This document shows positions 1 to 10,467 of a DNA stretch of 23,092 nt, piece by piece; position 1 is the stretch's first letter, and each line of letters opens with the position of its first letter. A program made the position numbers and the translations under genes. Under the pieces are notes generated by a model, which ran no database searches, had not been told where the DNA came from, and saw nothing but the letters and a program-made list of their open reading frames with translations. Source of the stretch: Scenedesmus sp. ARA3 (lineage: Eukaryota > Chlorophyta > Chlorophyceae > Sphaeropleales > Scenedesmaceae); contig RWJK01001002.1 of NCBI GenBank assembly GCA_004335835.1, positions 1 through 23,092 of the forward strand, given 5' to 3'.

Positions 1-822
1 CACCCCAGTTACCCCTAGTAGGATTGGCGCAACTGTAACTCTGCAGTCTGGGTCGTGTGTCGTGAACAGCTCTTTCAGCGCAGCACGCTGGTCTTGTGCG
101 AGCTGCCGCTGGGGTTCTGGGTCTGTGTCTTTGCAGTATTTGATCTCTGCTATGACGTAAGTCATTTGACTGCTCATGCCGTCCAGCTTCTGCAGCAGAA
201 TGTCGGGAATGCTGCCTGTGTAAGCTTGCAGGGCAGCGCGCAGGGCCGGGGGCATGTTTGTGGGGAGGTCAGCGTCGCGCAGGTAGCGGTTACATGGCAG
301 GCGTGCTGGGACATCGCCCAGCGGCACAGGCTGCTGGTGGTGGTGCTGCTGCTGCTGCTGTTGCTGCTGCTGCCCGCCCAGCTGATGCACAACAGACAGG
401 TGTCCGCCCTGCTGCTCCCTGACGCTGCTGTTGCTGCCACTGCCGCACTGCTGCCGCTGTGGCTCGTGTGCACCTTGCTGCAGACACACGCGCTTGGCCT
501 CTCTGCTACTGCCCGCAGCATGCATATCTGCTGTCCGCTGCTGCTTCTGCTGCTGCTGCTGCACGTGCATCTGTTCTTTGTGGTCCTCGGTCTGGTGCTG
601 CCCGGATGCCTGCTGCTGCTGCTGCTGCTGCCGCCATGCCGCAGGGACCGGCAGGCTGTCTGCTTGCTGCCTGAGCACCAGCTCCTGCCGTGAGCCTATG
701 TTGATCACTTCAAAATCATCCAGCAGCCCCGCAGCTGTCATGAAGTCCTTGCGGCTCTCAAGCAGCTGCATGCAAGCATCGACGTGCGACAGTATGTGCG
801 TCAGAAGTGCATCACAGAACAT
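1..822 (-). CDS. PD-(D/E)XK nuclease-like protein, possibly retroelement-derived; C-terminus beyond window
   Basis: This frame is open for 274 codons from an ATG at 822-820 to the left edge; an in-frame TGA lies a few dozen bases upstream of that ATG. Residues 1-64 look ordered (MFCDALLTHILSHV, then GLLDDFEVINIG). Residues 65-165 are Gln/His-rich. Residues 175-273 look ordered again and contain SIPDILL (P205, D206) followed 19 residues later by IAEIK (E225, K227), then QDQRAALKELF and VTVAPILLGVTGV. A PD...ExK pair between hydrophobic strands fits a PD-(D/E)XK (restriction-like) endonuclease. The flow EIKYCKDT...Q..AL...VAPILLGVTG resembles the C-terminal nuclease regions I know from green-algal non-LTR retroelement proteins. 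No reverse transcriptase is visible upstream, so this is either an orphan or domesticated domain or a 5'-truncated element. The nuclease call is moderate; the retroelement origin is inference. Confidence 0.55.
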   Translation of the reverse strand, partial: MFCDALLTHILSHVDACMQLLESRKDFMTAAGLLDDFEVINIGSRQELVLRQQADSLPVPAAWRQQQQQQQASGQHQTEDHKEQMHVQQQQQKQQRTADMHAAGSSREAKRVCLQQGAHEPQRQQCGSGSNSSVREQQGGHLSVVHQLGGQQQQQQQQQHHHQQPVPLGDVPARLPCNRYLRDADLPTNMPPALRAALQAYTGSIPDILLQKLDGMSSQMTYVIAEIKYCKDTDPEPQRQLAQDQRAALKELFTTHDPDCRVTVAPILLGVTGV

Positions 823-1079
823 TGCAGTGCGACAGAAGCAGCAGCGAGACACTAGCCGGCATCAGCACACCTTCTGTTGTGCCAGGTGTCAGCAGCGCAC
901 CCGAAGGACTTTCAGCGATGCTCATGGTCAGCCATCAATCAGCATGCATCCAGCACACACTTCACAAGCACTATCCAAACACATTAAGTGTCTGGGTAAA
1001 ACATAGTCATCCACTGATCCGCCACACACTCGTGTGCGCCAACACGCATTCTGCTACCCACCAGTTAGTAGTCCACCAG
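823..1079. other. Short spacer between two minus-strand genes
   Basis: These 257 bases separate the stop of the five-exon gene from the start of the nuclease-like ORF. I see no TGTAA on the minus strand here, so the 3' end of the upstream gene is not located and may lie within the nuclease-like ORF. No coding sequence is convincing. Confidence 0.4.
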
Positions 1080-1197
1080 TTATCCATGTGCCGGTAAGCT
1101 TGGGCAGTAAAACTCCAGCAGCCTGTCATAGATCTGCTTCTGCTCACCTGCTTGTATTTGTCTAAGGTACAGCATCAGCCACTACCACCACCACCAC

Positions 1198-1243
<46 letters not shown>

Positions 1244-1744
1244 TACCCTCACCTGCTTGTATAGCATCAGCGCCGGCGTCAAACACCCAGAAGGTGCCAG
1301 GTTCCCCGCAATCCCAGCCTCAACGCCCCTGCGCTCGCCCGGCGCTGCTGCTGCTGCCGCTTTCCGCACAGCAGTCAGCAACGCGACGTTGTAGCCCGCA
1401 ACCTCGTTCCAGAAGTGCTCTGAACCGAGCAGCCACGGCACAGCACCTTCCTGCAGATACACCTCATAGCCGGCTGTACTGCCACTACTAGGCCCTGGCT
1501 GGAATGTTGCTACCTCTTGACAAACAAAGACCTGATGCCAGCACTGCAGGAACGCTACTGCTGCTGCGCTGCTGCCTCCCACCCGCTTGAACAGGGTGTG
1601 GCTGTCACCATCTGCTGCTGCTGTGGAGTCCATGACTGCCTGCATGGGTACTGACCGATCGTACGCGTGCAGCTGCTGCAGAACACGGGTTGCTTCAAGC
1701 ACCAGCAGCTGCTCGTCAGCACCGCTGCGGTCAGGCTCGCCACA

Positions 1745-1775
<31 letters not shown>

Positions 1776-2331
1776 AGGCTGGGTGGCTGCCGCAGCAGCA
1801 GCACTGCCGTGCTGGTTCCAGGGCGTGTGACCATCTCCAGCTCCTGCAGGACGCCTGAGGCTTGCAGGAACTCCTTCATGCTGCGGAAGAGCTGCACGCG
1901 CAAAAGCATCAGCAAGCACAACCAGCAAGCACAACCACAAAGATATATACACCAGGTGTCTGGGCCAGACGGTGAGCATAGCCTGTCTTGGGGCACAGCC
2001 TGTCTGGGGCGCTGCAAAGCATGCATGCTGCACACTCAACATCAGCACGCTGCCCAACATCAACCATGCGTAAAACTGTCATTCACAACCCACCCGGCGG
2101 TACGACTTGAGCTCTCCGATCAGCCTGGGATCTCCTGCAGATTCCGCACGAATGCCCACTCGCTGACCCAGGGCCGCTGCATTATCAGCATTTGCAGCGG
2201 CATTTGCAGCGGCGATCTTGACCCGCAGCGCAGCCCTGTAGTGCAGCAGCTGCTGCTTGAAGTGCTGCGTGGACAGCAGCCACTGCACAGCGTCACACTG
2301 CAGCCGCACAACTTCCGCACAGTCTGTCTTG

Positions 2332-2378
<47 letters not shown>

Positions 2379-2854
2379 GGGGTCGCGCTGCAATTGAAAC
2401 ACTTGAGGCCAACGCCGCAGGAAGGCGGCGCCGCTGCTGTTGCTTCTGCTGCTGGTGGTGGCGAGTCCATGCCAAGTCTCGCCAAGAGCGTAGGGTTTCC
2501 TTTGAGGTGTGTTACACGGCTGTCCAGCAAGCAACGCAGCGGCACACGCGCACGGTCACCTCTCTGTAGGTTCGCCAGCACAGCAGCTGCATCGACAACT
2601 TGCTGCATCTCTTCTGCTGATGCCTCATCATTGGCTGCTGCTGCTGCTTTTGAGGGAGGGGCAGGCATGGGTGGTAGCAGATCCTCAAGCGAGGGCACAG
2701 CAGACTCGGCTGCGTCTGCTAACGATGCTGCCGTTGCAGGTGCTGCAACAGTTTCTGCGTCTGCTGCTGGTGCTGCTGCATGCTGCTGTATCTGCCTGCC
2801 AGCAGCAGCTGTGCCTGGTTGGTTTTCACGCAGCGCTGCAGGCTGCATGTGCTC

Positions 2855-2897
<43 letters not shown>

Positions 2898-4193
2898 ATC
2901 ACTGCAGGCTGCAGTTCATGCAAGCAGTCCAATCTGGTACGCCACCCAGGCAGCTGTTGCTGCTGTGACTGCAGAATCAATTCCAGCTGCTGCGCTGCCG
3001 CTGCAAGCTTGTGCACCACAGCTACAGCCAGCTGCTGCGGCATGTGCTGTAGCAAGCTTGCTGCTGCTGCCTGTGCCTGCCCACCCCCAGCTGCTGCAGC
3101 AGCACAGTCAGCACGCACAGTGAATACAGGGCAGGGCAGGCAAGCAGCAACACCCTCGCCTGCTGAGGCAGGCGGCAGCTGCTGCAGCAGCGCTGACATG
3201 GCAGACATGCTGAACCCATGCGCTGCTAGCTGCTGCTGCAGTGGCAGCAGCAGCTGATAGGCCGCTTTGTACTGCTGCAGCTGTACCATGGTGCGCACCA
3301 CCTGCAGAAAGGATGCGGCGGTGTGAACAGGTGTCAATATCAGACGTCAGTGCCTGGCGACTTGCAGGAAACATCAACGCAGCTGTACTGCGGATACAGC
3401 GGGCTGCCGCTGCTTGCAGCGTGATACCATGTTAAATGCACGCAGGTTTATTCAACAGAAGGTGGGGCAGCTTGAGTTGCGGTATGTACGTTGTGCAGGA
3501 TCAGTTGCCTGCTGCAGCATGCTGAAATACTGTTACGCACCTGCTGCTTGGTACCCAGCAGCTGCGGCACCTGCTGCTGCAGCTGCTGTGCTGCCGCCTG
3601 CCAAGCCACGAGGCTGATGCAGTCTGCTGCATCCTGGCTTGAAACTTTGGGCGGTGGCAGCAGGTCGCATAAGTCTGTCACACGCAGAGTGCCCTCGCCT
3701 CTGACACCTGAGCAGAGCAAGTGAGTGCCGTCCAGCAGCAAGCGACCTGGACGGCACAAGGAATACGAAAGGTTGATGGCACAGGCTTTATGCTTGCTAT
3801 AAATTTATCACTTCCAGTGTTGGCTGTGTCAAGTGTGTGAACATCAACATGAAGTCTACAGCTGCTGGAAGCTGAGATGAGAGCCATCTGCCATGAACAG
3901 TCGGAAGTCGTGTTGTTGATGGCCAGCGGTATCTGACATACCTCACCTGTGCGGTCAACAGCAGCGCTACTGCTGCGCACCAGCAGTAGCTCAAACCCAT
4001 CAGTGCCTTGCTGCAGCCCTACCAAACAGCCAGCCAGTGGGTCACGTGCGGCCTGCTGCTGCATCATCGCAAGCCAAGGAGCTGCCTGCAGCATGCATAG
4101 TGCGTCTCTTTCTCGTGCATGAATTGTGGCAGCGTTGTGAGCAGAGGCACTAGCAGCAACTGCTGCTGCATCAGCCAAATGCAGCAGCTCCAT
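1080..4193 (-). CDS. Unknown Gln/Ala-rich protein with divergent winged-helix-like (LOTUS-like) repeats
   Basis: Proposed exons are 4193-3947, 3746-3541, 3301-2094, 1891-1253 and 1142-1080 (stop TAA 1082-1080), roughly 785 aa. Phases agree at exon 1/2 (ACAG/GTGAGG to CCAG/GT, phase 1), 2/3 (phase 0), 3/4 (phase 0) and 4/5 (phase 0). Exons 1-2 give an ordered N-terminus (MELLHLADAAAV, RLLLDGTHLLCSG, LRVTDLCDLL). Exons 3-4 hold three related blocks of the form FLxxxxxVFxLQ - low-complexity tract - EVxxLQ: AFLRRWPQVFQLQ near 2420, EFLQASGVLQELEMV near 1870, AFLQCWHQVFVC near 1545. A helix, FL..P..F.L and a beta hairpin suggest OST-HTH/LOTUS-like RNA-binding modules, but this is weak. The frame changes once between about 2470 and 2425 with no usable intron seen. 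The start is the first in-frame ATG of exon 1; a further 5' exon is possible. I do not recognise the family. Confidence 0.5.
1136..1175 (-). repeat. Relic copy of the exon 4 / donor junction of the five-exon gene
   Basis: On the minus strand the exon 4 end reads CTGATGCTATACAAGCAG/GTGAGG. About 105 bp downstream the intron repeats CTGATGCTGTAC, a 10-base insertion, and ACAAATACAAGCAG/GTGAG. The AG of that copied GTGAG is the acceptor proposed for exon 5. Confidence 0.6.
1180..1243. repeat. (ACC)n followed by (CAG)n microsatellite
   Basis: ACC units from about 1180 run into 14 CAG units at 1201-1242. Read on the minus strand this is a CTG tract just after the donor of exon 4 (exon end 1253), filling most of the short intron 1143-1252. 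Confidence 0.9.
2333..2377. repeat. (CTG)15 tract, exonic
   Basis: Fifteen uninterrupted CTG units inside exon 3 of the five-exon gene. In the downstream minus-strand frame it encodes polyalanine, between the FLRRWPQVFQL and AEVVRLQ halves of the first winged-helix-like block. Confidence 0.95.
2858..2896. repeat. (CTG)13 tract, exonic
   Basis: Thirteen CTG units in exon 3, read on the minus strand as a polyglutamine run. Confidence 0.95.
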
Positions 4194-4569
4194 CACAACT
4201 GATCAACACCAGACGCGAAAGACATTAAGCTACATTTAGAGTGAAACGCGGATGTGCAGCACAGGAGAGCACACTGGGGCGACGGAACTTCCGTCACCCG
4301 GAAGGACAGGCTCATCGTCAGACCGTCTGAGACGTCACGCCTGGTCGCCAGTGTCACATCTCCTACGATCTCTGCTCTGTAAGAGGGCATGATGTTGCTA
4401 TCAGGGACTGCCTCGCTGTTAGTCTTGGAGTGTGATCTTCATTGCATTTCTGTGTTGCAATTGCAGTTGCGGTGTTCGTGATAATAAGAGTTGCAGGAAG
4501 TACAATCTGCAGATTTACATTCAGATGGAACCCCTGACCTTTCAACTGCAAGGTGCAGGCATCGCTGGG

Positions 4570-4574
4570 TTACA
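4570..4574 (-). terminator. TGTAA polyadenylation signal candidate for atpC
   Basis: TGTAA on the minus strand, about 575 nt after the atpC stop and the first one downstream of it; a second is at 4515-4519. TGTAA is the usual poly(A) signal of chlorophyte nuclear genes. Confidence 0.45.
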
Positions 4575-5061
4575 CAGCATGGTGAAGGAATGCAGGCTGC
4601 CCTGCTGCTACGAATGCTGCAGCCTAAGCTGCACTACACAGCAACAGCAGGGCCTGCCACTGCGCCCCTGCATGCTGAGCTGGCCAGTTCTGCAGCTGGC
4701 TAAAGCACTCAGCGCACCACATGCAGGCATTGCTGCTGTGGCGCCTCCTTGGCCCGCCAACCCTGCTCAAAGCATTGCTGCCCTCTCCTCGTTGCACCAT
4801 GCAAAGGACCACTCAACGCTCAATCCCGCACACAGACGATGTAACTGCAGCACACACATGCACTTTGCAAAGTTAAACCGCGGCCTGCCCAGCCCTCATG
4901 GCCACTGCTGGCATCCACACATGGATAGACAGCCAGAACCCCTCAGCAAGAGCAGAGAGGCAGTACAGCGCCACATACCCTACAAAACCCGCCAGACAAG
5001 GCCGCAACCACCAGCTCCTGCCGCGCCCTGGCCTCGTAGCCAGTCGCTACACAAGCCAGCT

Positions 5062-5144
5062 GCTTGCAGGAAAGCGTCCACCGCTTGCAGGAACGGTCCT
5101 CAACCGCCTCAATCACCGCCACGTCCAAGCCGCTTGCAGGAAAC
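5062..5144. repeat. Three copies of a 12-mer just past the atpC stop
   Basis: GCTTGCAGGAA (plus strand) occurs at about 5062, 5083 and 5132, all within 90 bp downstream of the atpC stop. In the transcript it reads TTCCTGCAAGC. It resembles acceptor sequence found elsewhere in the window, but no exon is attached. Confidence 0.6.
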
Positions 5145-5147
5145 AGC

Positions 5148-8100
5148 TTAGCTGGTGGCGTTGGCGCCGGACACGATCTCGGAGATTTCCTGCGTGATCT
5201 TGGCCTGGCGCTGCTTGTTGAACTTGACCAGCAGGCCCTTCTTCAGCTCCTTGGCGTTGTCAGTGGCGGAGTTCATCGCAGTCATGCGGGCAGCCAGCTC
5301 GCTGGCCAGCGCCTCCTGCAGGCTGCGCAGCAGGCAGCTGTTCATGTACAGCGGCAGCAGCGCGTCCAGGATCTGCACGGGGTCCTGCTCGAAGATGAGG
5401 CTGGGGTCCAGCTCAGGGGTCTCGATGACCACCTTCTCGCGCTCCACCTTGAGCTGGCCGTCCTGCAAGCAGCAAGCAACAAACAAGGGCAGATAGACAG
5501 CAAGAGCGTGAGTGCGACAGTCGCAGTCAAGCGTACAAGCTAGAACCAGCGCAGGACATGCTGCGAGCCATACAGCTGCATACACTGCACACGTCCCTGC
5601 CACACCACTAGCTCCTGCCGTGTACATCACTTCAAACAAGAGCTCACGGCGGACATATCCAACCTGAACCGCGGACTGCTAGCCAACGAGCCAACCGATG
5701 ACTGCTTCAGCAGCAGCAGAACAGCATGCAACAGCGGCCCTGGCGCCATCATTTCAACTCATGTCATCTCGCCATTAAGTTCACGCACCTGGGTGGTGAG
5801 CTTGAAGATCTCATCGTCAGCTGCGTCCACGCAGTTGCCCTCCAGGTCGCACAGCTCGCCGGTGGGAGTCAGCGGCAGCAGCGTCTGCACGGTGGGCACG
5901 CTGTTGATCAGGGACACAAACTTGGTGTACACCAGCTCCACCTTGTCGGCCTCAGCAGACACAAAGTCTGCAAATATCTCGTCGGCGATGGCCTGCGCCT
6001 CGCGGGTGGTGGGGGTGGCGCCCAGGCTGAAGGACTCTGTTTGCAGGAAAAAGGGCGGGAAAACAGGGGAGACAGCAGGATGGGCAGGGGAGCAGTGCAG
6101 ACCGGAGGAGATTGAGTATGAGGATGGCAGAGGTTGTTGACAGCCGGCGATCTTATGCAGCAGGATCGCCTGGCAAGGCTTGGCTAGGTACTGCGCGTTG
6201 TTGCCCACAGCCGATCATGGCTGTCGCCTCACCAACTGCTGCCTGTTGTCCCATCAGCTTCGAAAGCTACCTGCTGATGATGTCTGCAATGCCGAGATCA
6301 GTACCATGCCCCTGTGCTGCTGCTGCTGCCACACTGCACGTTATCTCAGCATCCCCGCCGCACCACCAGCGTTTGCTACTCACTGATGATGTTGTACTGT
6401 GGCCTGCGGGAGAAGTACTGCTTGCCCTTGTTGCCGACCAGCACCAGGTTCACCTTCAGGCCCATGCCCACAAGCTCCCTGTAACGGGCCTCAGTCTGGC
6501 GACAAAGACAGCAGCAGCAGCAGCAGCCGCGGTGCAGGAGTGAGTAAACAAGTAGTCAGCGTGCTTGATTTGCACTGCACAAAAGGGTGCTCACGAAAGT
6601 AATTGCTGCATACACAACAGGGAAGTCCCCAGCAGCTGCTGCACTGGGCTGCTGCAGGTGGCACATGCTGCATCACTGCCGCCTGCTGCGTGCGACGTTG
6701 GCGCGCCTGCTGCTGACAGCCATGCAGCTGGATTGCAGTTGTGCTGCTTGTGCACTGCTGAAGACCACCTGGAACTCCTGTGTGCTGGCAGGTGGCAGTT
6801 GCTGCTCGTTCTGCTGAAGCGAAATAACCCATGAACCGGCTGCTGTGCTGTTTCCTGCAAGATGTGGCGACACTACAATGCACGTGAGGATGTGCCTGCG
6901 CTGGACTCTGCTGCTGATGCTGGCCTGGCCGAGCAAAGAGAGCGCCGCTTGTATAGAGCTCTTGAGTCTGCCGCTGCATGAAATTGCAGCTTCCTCCTTT
7001 CTCACATCTGCTGCTCCACACTGCTGCATCCTCCCTCCAGCCGCACTGCCGCATCTGCTGCCCTCGTTTTTGCAGCCCATCCCAGGGCCTATTGCTCTCC
7101 CACGCTACATTAAAGACATCGCTCTCATTGGTAGTTTACGACAAGCCACGCACCTTCTTGATGATGAAGTTGTTGTAACCGCCGCACAGACCGCGGTCGC
7201 CTGTCAGCACCACCAGCAGCACGGTCTTCACAGGGCGGATCTCGCACAGGGGGCTGTCCACATCCTCCATGCGCAGGCGCTGGTTCACGCCGTACAGCAC
7301 CTGTTGCAAACGAGAGAACGAGCAGTGTTGCAAGCAGGAAGCACATACACACACAGATGTTGGGGCATGTTTGGAAACTGCCGGGTGCAAGGATACGCCG
7401 AGCAGTACAATGGTCGTGCACCAGCTTTGATTGAAGATACGCTTGCAGGAGGCCGGCTGCTGCTTGACTTCTGACCTGGAAGTCAACCTGTGAAGCTGAT
7501 ACGGACGAACTTATGCTACTGCTGACTGCCACTTTGTCAGGTTTGATGCTGGCCTGCTGCTTGCTGCCGCGCAGTGTTCCCTGCTGCAGCTGCTGTAGCA
7601 TGGCCTGCACTGCTGCCTGCGAGCCTGCTGCAGCCTGCTGCTCACCTTGATGAGGTTCTCAGTGAAGGGACGGCCGTTCACGACTGCAGCCTGTGCACGG
7701 CGGACCTTTGCTGCTGCGACCAGCTTCATGGCCTCAGTAATCTTCATGGTGTTCTTGACCGAGGCAATGCGGTCACGCACCTCCTTCAGACCAGACACCA
7801 CCTGCGGAAACGACAGAACCAGATCAATGCCGTTCGATGCGCGAATGGCCGGCGTGCGCTGCCCCGCCTGACACCAGGACACTCTGCCTTGGCTAGTCTC
7901 CTACTCCAGCAGCAACCCATGCCGGGTGCGTGCACGATTCCAGCGCTGAGTTGCATTTCACACAAATACGTCTCTGCAGAGCGTCGCCCCAATTGGCTCC
8001 GCAAGCTGATACAGTGCTGGCTGCCTAGGCCTTGGTGTTATCCGCATTCCAGAGGGTCCTGATGCTGCCAGCAGCTGTCTAAGAATGCTGCATTGGTGCT

Positions 8101-8200
8101 AATATCACACCTGCAGGCTGCCGCGCTGCACGCGGGCGGCCTTTGCAGGGGCGAAGGCTGCAGGGCGCTGCCCCAGGAAAGACTTCTGTGCCAGGGCCAT
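5148..8200 (-). CDS. atpC: Chloroplast F1Fo ATP synthase gamma subunit, nuclear-encoded precursor
   Basis: The rotor-shaft subunit of chloroplast ATP synthase, imported and assembled into CF1 on the stromal side of the thylakoid. Exons: 8200-8111, 7801-7646, 7300-7154, 6495-6384, 6036-5789 and 5462-5148, all GT-AG with matching phases (intron 4 is phase 1, completing a Lys codon), giving 355 aa, close to the Chlamydomonas protein. The ATG at 8200-8198 opens a short transit peptide ([16 protein letters not shown]...) ending about residue 30. Then come [15 protein letters not shown], the [11 protein letters not shown] segment and the C-terminal helix [16 protein letters not shown]...[14 protein letters not shown]. 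Cys231 and Cys237 in [11 protein letters not shown] are the thioredoxin-controlled pair of photosynthetic gamma subunits, so light/redox control should be intact; Cys101 in [10 protein letters not shown] is the other conserved cysteine. Nothing suggests a pseudogene. Splice borders are not transcript-verified. Confidence 0.96.
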
Positions 8201-8530
8201 CTTTGCTGGTGCTGTAGGGAAGGTGGGCGATCCGTTGCAGGGGTCGACACACATGAGCAGAGCGCTGCAGGAGCACCAGGCAGTGTTCTGATGCGCTGTT
8301 CTCTAAACCGCAGCACTGCTGTCTTGCGTTGCTTGCAGCAGCAGGTTCACGACCGGTTCATCATGTTTTCTGTTGCTGTTGTATGCCAATGTGATGCATC
8401 GTTGTCTCACCTGGTGCAAGCATCCCTATGCCACTGTTGCGTCCTGGGTGATGTGGGACATGAGGTTGCACTGCAGATGTATTTATGTGTGCCATTAGAG
8501 CATCAATGAAACAATAGTGAAGGTGACATG

Positions 8531-8622
8531 CAGCGGCAGCAGCAGCAGCCGCGGCAGCAGCAGCAGCTGCTGCTTTGCTGCTGCTGTGAGAAGGTGCTGC
8601 TGCTGCTGCTGCTGCTGCTGAT
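8531..8622. repeat. CAG / CTG inverted repeat
   Basis: CAG-rich blocks at about 8532-8569 (interrupted by CCGCGG) are followed by CTG blocks at 8569-8586 and 8597-8621. The halves are complementary and could fold into a long hairpin in either strand. It lies about 330 bp upstream of the atpC start. Confidence 0.8.
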
Positions 8623-9048
8623 GGCAGAGCCAAGCACAGCTTATATTGCAACTATTCGTGAGCCAATTGTCAGCTGTGATAGCAGCGTCAGCGTTCATTA
8701 CGTTTCGGCTTTGCATGAGCTCGCATTGTCAAGGCAATTCGGCTCTGCTGAATGGGTTGTTTTGTGTGCTTTGCAAGTGGCTGCCTGTCTCAGTAATGGC
8801 ACAAGTCCCTTCGTGCACGCACCAGTATGGCGCGGGACATAGCTTGCTCAAGGTTCAACATATGATATCATATCAGAAGAAAACCCACACAGCAACAGCA
8901 GAGCCACTGAGTCAGCCCAACACTTGAAACAGGCGGCACGCGTGTGCACCGCGGTGTGTGCTTTGTCAGCTTGAAGGTTTCGCCACGAAGCTTCAGTTAT
9001 GAAGCAGGATGCAGGCAGGCGGTCATCATCGTCATGTCTTGAGTGTCA

Positions 9049-9053
9049 TTACA
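9049..9053 (-). terminator. TGTAA polyadenylation signal candidate for the RNase H gene
   Basis: TGTAA on the minus strand about 146 nt after the stop at 9199-9201, a typical chlorophyte spacing. Confidence 0.5.
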
Positions 9054-9198
9054 GCAGCAACACAGCAACAAGCAAGCCACATGCTCAGCTTTCAACGCCA
9101 GTCATTACTGGAGTGATGTGTATTTCAGCAGCTGCCACCAAGATGCCAAGCAACCACAAGCAAACCCAATATACTTGTCTGTAAGGAACCCCGAACCG

Positions 9199-10361
9199 TC
9201 ACACTGCCATCATCCTCATCCCTCGCTGCCGCCGGCTGCTGTCACTGCCACCACTGCCAGCCGCCGCCTCCCGCCGATACAGCCTGCCAGCAGCTGCAAC
9301 AGCAGCAGCGCTCAGGGCCCGGCCTGCCCTCACGCGCAAGCTGCCGCTGCTGCTGCTGCTGCTCCTCAGCAATGCACTGCTATTCTGCTGCATCACCCTG
9401 CTCAACACACTGACACTTCTCGAGTGCTGCTGCTGCTGGAGGGGTGCCGGCTGCACCTGCCTTAGCAGCATGCGGGCCCTTCCTGACCTCACAGGCTGAC
9501 AAGGCTCTGCAAAAGCCCCAACAGAGCAGCAAATGCTGCTGCTGGCAACGCCGCCGCCGCCATATGGCCATGTGCGACGCTGCCTGTGGTGCTGCAGCTG
9601 CAGCAGCAGCGAGGCATCCGCTCCCTGAGCACCAGCAGCAGCCAGGCTTGCAGCTGTTGCATCGCTCACAGGCCTGCCGATCAGAAGCCGCGGCACACTA
9701 GCTGCTGCTGCTGCTGCTCGCTGTCGAGCCGGTTCAGTGCCTGCAACAGGCCCACCACCTGCACCCTCCACACCCCGCTGCTGCTGCTGCATCAGGGCTT
9801 CCTGCCGGCTGATCTCCTTTGCCCAGCCCTGCCCCAGCGTCACAGCTGCCACTGGCACTGCCTGCATGCCCCTGCCACCCCCACCCCCCTGGCCCCTACT
9901 GCTGCCCTCAACCGCTGCTACAGCAGCCGCCACCACGCCACTCGTCCCCGCACCAGCGCCGGCTGCCGTAACGTTGTTATTGTTATTGTTACTAACGCCC
10001 GGCGGCAGCGGCAGCGGGTCGACTGGAGGTCCCCCGGTGCCCTCATCCCAGCCGCGGGTAGCGAGGTCTGCTGTCACTTCCTCCACAGGCATGTTGTCCC
10101 ACAGCTGACCCAGCAGCTGTGCAGCAGCCAGCATGAAGCAGGGCGCTGTGCGCAGCGCGTTGACGGCACTGCAGGTGCGGCAGGGTGCAGCATAGGGCAA
10201 GGATACAGCAGCGGCAGCAGCGTACATGCAGCACAAGGCAAGCAGAGAGCAGCTTAGTGTTGCAGAAGCGAGACTGAAGCAGGGCGCCGTGCGCAGCACA
10301 TTGCGGCGCTACAGACAGGAGAGCGGAGCGCCGCAGGGCCATAAGCAGCGCGGGCATTCCA

Positions 10362-10407
<46 letters not shown>

Positions 10408-10435
10408 CCGGCAGCGGCAGCGGCAGCGGCAGCGG

Positions 10436-10467
<32 letters not shown>

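Larger units (their letters stand above)
4194..5147. other. Intergenic: atpC 3' UTR and upstream region of the five-exon gene
   Basis: This interval runs from the proposed start of the five-exon gene to the atpC stop. The right part is atpC 3' UTR if the TGTAA at 4570-4574 is used. The left part (4194 to about 4500) would carry the promoter of the downstream gene; a short minus-strand frame starting at 4390 could be an additional 5' exon but I could not match its phase. A 239-codon plus-strand frame here does not look like protein. Confidence 0.5.
8201..9198. other. Intergenic: atpC upstream region and RNase H gene 3' UTR
   Basis: The interval runs from the atpC start (8200) to the RNase H stop (9199). 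The left side holds the atpC 5' UTR and promoter; I recognise no specific element. It contains a CAG/CTG inverted repeat near 8531-8622 and, at the right, the presumed 3' UTR of the RNase H gene with a TGTAA. Confidence 0.5.

Noticed and set aside
1587..3257. 556-codon plus-strand frame
   Set aside because: It is Cys/Ser-run sequence antisense to the ordered minus-strand exons and arises from CTG tracts lacking stops in any frame.
4432..5151. 239-codon plus-strand frame antisense to the atpC 3' UTR
   Set aside because: No domain-like segment, no clear splice or start context, and a composition (Pro/His/Cys/Gln) expected from GC-rich non-coding sequence; length alone is not enough.
6265..6405. 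Junction relic in atpC intron 4 (CTACCTGCTGATGATG versus CTACTCACTGATGATG)
   Set aside because: The match is short and interrupted and could be chance; noted only as a weak hint that atpC shares the process.
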